Shown in pieces: positions 61,880-64,000 of a stretch of DNA of 64,000 bases. The first letter of the stretch is position 1. Every line of letters begins with the position of its first letter. The notes under the pieces are model-generated. The model had not been told where the DNA came from. It made no database searches and saw only the letters and a program-made list of their open reading frames with translations. The stretch spans positions 248,001 through 312,000 of the forward strand of contig NZ_BCXJ01000006.1 of the NCBI RefSeq assembly GCF_001598215.1, given 5' to 3'. The position numbers were made by a program, and so were the translations under genes. The stretch comes from Shouchella clausii. GTDB lineage: Bacteria > Bacillota > Bacilli > Bacillales > Bacillaceae_D.

Positions 61880-62039
61880 ATTCCCTGACCATACTGGATG
61901 TTAGCAGCACAGTACGTGTTGCGACAACCGCGGAGAAGGCTTACGTTTCCCCATAAGCTCTTCCTCCGGTTTCTCCTCTCCCATAGCCATGTGAAAATCA
62001 TGGCAAGGCGCTCTTCTTCATGAAGGGCGCCTATTTTTT
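61880..62039 (+). ncRNA. Possible structured RNA or leader ending in a terminator
   Basis: Four hairpins lie in succession on the plus strand. The first is GCAGCAC/GTGTTGC at 61904-61922. The second is a long imperfect stem closed by AACCG/CGGTT and GCTTA/TAAGC at 61926-61971. The third is GCCATG/CATGGC at 61986-62004. The fourth is an 11-bp terminator stem AGGCGCTCTTC/GAAGGGCGCCT with T6 at 62006-62039. The next plus-strand gene starts 61 bp later. It could be a small RNA or a cis-acting attenuator leader for that gene. It matches no RNA family I recognise. The exact 5' end is inferred. Confidence 0.5.
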
Positions 62040-62100
62040 GCTCGACAAAGGCTTGCTCCCATGCTATTCTGCACTCAAACGTAGTTGGAGGAAATGCACG

Positions 62101-62478
62101 ATGATTCAACGATTTATCGAACTAGGAAATGGCTACACTGATTTCTTTGAACTGCTAGAACTGGCGAAAAGCAATGCCAAGCGCGCTCATGCTTTTTTGG
62201 AGTTGCAAACAGAAGAGGGACGTTCTTCCTTGGCCGTATGCTTTAAGCCAGCCGGAGACAGCCAATTTATGCCGATTTACATATGCAGGGAAGGATTTCA
62301 GGCAAACAACCGCCAAAACAAGCGACTAGCTGCATTCTATGCACTCGCTTCCGAACTTGGCTTTACCGTTTTCAAGCTGGAAGTGAAGCCAAAAAGCGCA
62401 TTTTACGATATACAATTATACGACCAATACCTTGTTGGCGTACTCCGCTTCCAGCGAATTTTGCCGCCATTAAGCTAA
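62101..62478 (+). CDS. Small conserved Bacillaceae protein (DUF7147-like)
   Basis: A 125-residue soluble protein, MIQRFIELGNGYTDFFELLE, with FLELQTEEGRSSLAVCFKPA near residues 38-57 and a C-terminus ending LVGVLRFQRILPPLS. It looks like the DUF7147 family seen between rsmD and ylbG in several bacilli. Database entries often call such proteins methylthioribose kinase, but the size and lack of a kinase motif argue against that. GGAGG lies 9 nt before the ATG. It is on the plus strand, convergent with ylbG, and may be controlled by the hairpin-rich leader upstream. Confidence 0.7.
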   Translation: MIQRFIELGNGYTDFFELLELAKSNAKRAHAFLELQTEEGRSSLAVCFKPAGDSQFMPIYICREGFQANNRQNKRLAAFYALASELGFTVFKLEVKPKSAFYDIQLYDQYLVGVLRFQRILPPLS

Positions 62479-62490
62479 GCATTCGACATG

Positions 62491-62523
62491 AAAAAAACCT
62501 GGAAGGATCAACCACCTTCCAGG
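62491..62523 (-). terminator. Terminator after ylbG
   Basis: CCTGGAAGG and CCTTCCAGG form a perfect 9-bp stem with an 8-nt loop, followed by T7 on the minus strand, directly beyond the ylbG stop. Confidence 0.88.
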
Positions 62524-62802
62524 CTATATGCCTAATTTGTAATCGTATTCTTTTGCTTTATCTGGTTTCGCCCCTTCATACTCCGTATTAATAAACGGGC
62601 GCATGGATGGTTTAACGTCCGTAACAAAATGAAAGCTGGAGAGCTTGTCAACCAACTCAGGCACTTTTGACTGGTCGCAATAAAAAACGACGTATTTCAT
62701 TTTCTTTGAGACGTACTGGACATGTCCAAACCGTCTTAGCTGGCGGGCATATTTAAGCGACGTAAGCCAGACAACAATCCCTTGCCGATTTGGGCTAATC
62801 AT
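62524..62802 (-). CDS. ylbG: DUF2129 family protein YlbG
   Basis: A 92-residue YlbG (DUF2129) protein. It starts MISPNRQGIVVWLTSLKYAR and has the conserved LRRFGHVQYVSKKMKYVVFY near residues 22-41. It has no membrane segment. Function is unknown; it is constantly found beside ylbF. The ATG follows AGGGG, and a terminator ends the gene. Confidence 0.92.
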   Translation of the reverse strand: MISPNRQGIVVWLTSLKYARQLRRFGHVQYVSKKMKYVVFYCDQSKVPELVDKLSSFHFVTDVKPSMRPFINTEYEGAKPDKAKEYDYKLGI

Positions 62803-62894
62803 CTTCCATTCCCCTTTTGATCAAATCAATTTGCGTTGCTATCATTTTTCTCATCCTACATTCATTTTATCCACGTTTCAAGGCCTAAATCTGC

Positions 62895-63335
62895 CTAGCC
62901 GCAGCTGCAGCTCCCTCCTGCGCCACAGCCGCCGCTGCAAGGCATCGAGTCAAAAAACGGGTTACCTGTAGGTACTTTTATAGAAGAAGAAACGCTATGG
63001 GCGATAATGGCGCTTAGTTCGTTTAAAAGTGACTCAAGTTCTGTTTCTGCTTGCTTAAAAGCGGAAATGACCTCATCTTTATCCAGCTCGCGCTTTGCGA
63101 TACGAATTTCCGCGGATACCGACTTATAATCGGGATGATATTTGCCAAAACGCTGCACTTCCTCATGGGCTTGCTTCACTTTTTTAAAGCGTTCTACTTT
63201 TGCTTGTGCAGCACGGTTTTCTTCAAAACGGGCACGGGATAAGCGATAATTAGCAAACACGCTTGACTGCAGCACCATTGCTGCCAGCTCATCTGACGCT
63301 TGAAGCATGTCCATCGCATCAATTGTAGCAATCAT
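62895..63335 (-). CDS. ylbF: YlbF/RicF, subunit of the RicAFT (Y-complex)
   Basis: Partner of YmcA and YaaT in the complex that promotes RNase Y-dependent mRNA maturation and affects competence, biofilm and sporulation. The 146-residue product is helical, with QRFGKYHPDYKSVSAEIR near residues 60-77 and VPTGNPFFDSM near residue 120. It ends in a Cys-rich tail CSGGCGAGGSCSCG, consistent with iron-sulfur ligation reported for the complex. The ATG at 63335 follows GGAGG at 8 nt; upstream ATGs in frame are less suitable. Confidence 0.93.
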   Translation of the reverse strand: MIATIDAMDMLQASDELAAMVLQSSVFANYRLSRARFEENRAAQAKVERFKKVKQAHEEVQRFGKYHPDYKSVSAEIRIAKRELDKDEVISAFKQAETELESLLNELSAIIAHSVSSSIKVPTGNPFFDSMPCSGGCGAGGSCSCG

Positions 63336-63488
63336 GGCGCACACCTCCTCTTCCATTGTAGCACGATTATTTCTTTTTAGGGTAATCATTTATACGTTGA
63401 CAAGCCACCTAAAACCTCTCTATAATTCATTCGACTATGGCTTCTCCCCGTTTGTTGCCAACCTATCTTTCCTTGAGGAGGAAACATC

Positions 63489-64000
63489 GTGAATCTTGTT
63501 ACATTTAATCCATTCCGGACAATTGGCATACCAGGCATCGATTACATAAAGCCTGAAGCCATGTTTCAGGAACGTCAAAAAATTGCCCACGCAGATATAT
63601 GCCTTTTCCCTGAAAATTGGCAAGTGACGAGCCTCGTCTACGGCTTTAAAAAAACGATTTTCCCAAGCATTGAAAGCATTCAGCTTGGTTACAGCAAAAT
63701 TGAAATGACACGTGCATTATGGGCTGTTTGTCCAGACAATGTACCAAACACGATGATCGTTGGTTCAAGTAACGCTATGGTTCAAAAAATCATTGCCTCT
63801 TTTTCTTTTCCTTTCATTGCCAAAACAGTACGTTCATCGATGGGACAAGGCGTGTTTTTTATTGAAAATGAACAACAACTCCGCTCCTATGCTGACAACC
63901 ACGAAGTCCTTTACGTCCAAGAATACATTGAAAGCGACCGTGATTTGCGTTTATGTGTGATTGGAGATCGTGTCATCAGCAGCTATTGGCGTATGAATGA
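63489..64000 (+). CDS. ATP-grasp family protein, 3' end cut by window edge
   Basis: Begins with a GTG after GAGGAGG and reads about 170 codons to the right edge. The visible part has an N-terminal alpha-beta domain and then the ATP-grasp start FPFIAKTVRSSMGQGVFFI near residues 107-125, where a lysine and a glycine-rich loop bind ATP. It continues with VLYVQEYIESDRDLRLCVIG near residue 141, as in RimK-type and YheC/YheD-type enzymes. The reaction would be ATP-dependent ligation to a carboxylate, but the substrate cannot be told. Confidence 0.8.
   Translation, partial: MNLVTFNPFRTIGIPGIDYIKPEAMFQERQKIAHADICLFPENWQVTSLVYGFKKTIFPSIESIQLGYSKIEMTRALWAVCPDNVPNTMIVGSSNAMVQKIIASFSFPFIAKTVRSSMGQGVFFIENEQQLRSYADNHEVLYVQEYIESDRDLRLCVIGDRVISSYWRMN

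Noticed and set aside
61921-61940. ACCGCGG suggesting a T-box core upstream of the small plus-strand gene
   Set aside because: The preceding bases lack the GGTGG part of the T-box sequence and no specifier stem was found, so only 7 bases match.
61825-62109. 94-residue minus-strand open frame in the rsmD-ylbG interval
   Set aside because: It starts at a TTG with no ribosome-binding site, overlaps the start of the plus-strand small gene and coincides with the hairpin-rich RNA segment. The protein has no recognisable family.

Overview
This window is a chromosomal segment of an endospore-forming Bacillaceae species. Three things show this. The gene order matches the Bacillus subtilis blocks ylbF-ylbP, mraZ-ftsZ, spoIIGA-sigE-sigG, ylm-divIVA-ileS, the pyr operon and yloA/yloB-remA-gmk. 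Sporulation genes (sigE, sigG, spoIIGA, spoVD, spoVE, rsfA, ylbJ) are present, and MurE carries the DNPR signature of meso-DAP walls. Moderate GC and acid-rich extracytoplasmic tails suggest an alkaliphile near Shouchella (Bacillus) clausii; that placement is inference. Nearly all genes lie on the minus strand, so transcription runs from high to low coordinates.

From the right edge leftward: a partial ATP-grasp gene, ylbF and ylbG, a plus-strand small gene preceded by a hairpin-rich possible RNA (about 61880-62039), rsmD-coaD, the sporulation gene ylbJ (plus), ylbK-ylbL, tmcAL (plus), ylbN-rpmF, rsfA, a GNAT gene (plus), panE with a DUF3397 membrane gene, and bshC. The division/cell-wall cluster follows: mraZ-rsmH-ftsL-pbpB, spoVD, murE-murF-mraY-murD, spoVE, divIB, ftsA-ftsZ. 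murG, murB and the ylxWX/sbp genes, which sit in this cluster in B. subtilis, are absent here. Strong terminators follow pbpB, murD and spoVE, so the sporulation genes spoVD and spoVE look separately transcribed.

Next come spoIIGA-sigE and sigG, which process and encode the mother-cell and late forespore sigma factors; ylmC-ylmD-ylmE-sepF-ylmG-ylmH-divIVA (division accessories); and ileS behind a T-box leader with an ATC specifier. Then ylyA, lspA, ylyB (RluD family) and the complete pyrimidine operon pyrR-P-B-C-AA-AB-K-D-F-E. Its sigma-A promoter and two PyrR-type attenuators are visible, but no attenuator is seen before pyrB.

The left end holds an accessory stretch (SAM methyltransferase, small coiled-coil protein, large YfhO-like membrane protein), then rqcH (plus), a divergent calcium-type P-ATPase, remA and the start of gmk.

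I recognised no mobile element, CRISPR array, rRNA or tRNA. The least explained items are the hairpin-rich segment at 61.9-62.04 kb and a recurrent AGTCTGA-like element just upstream of several terminators, in two cases inside a 36-bp imperfect repeat.
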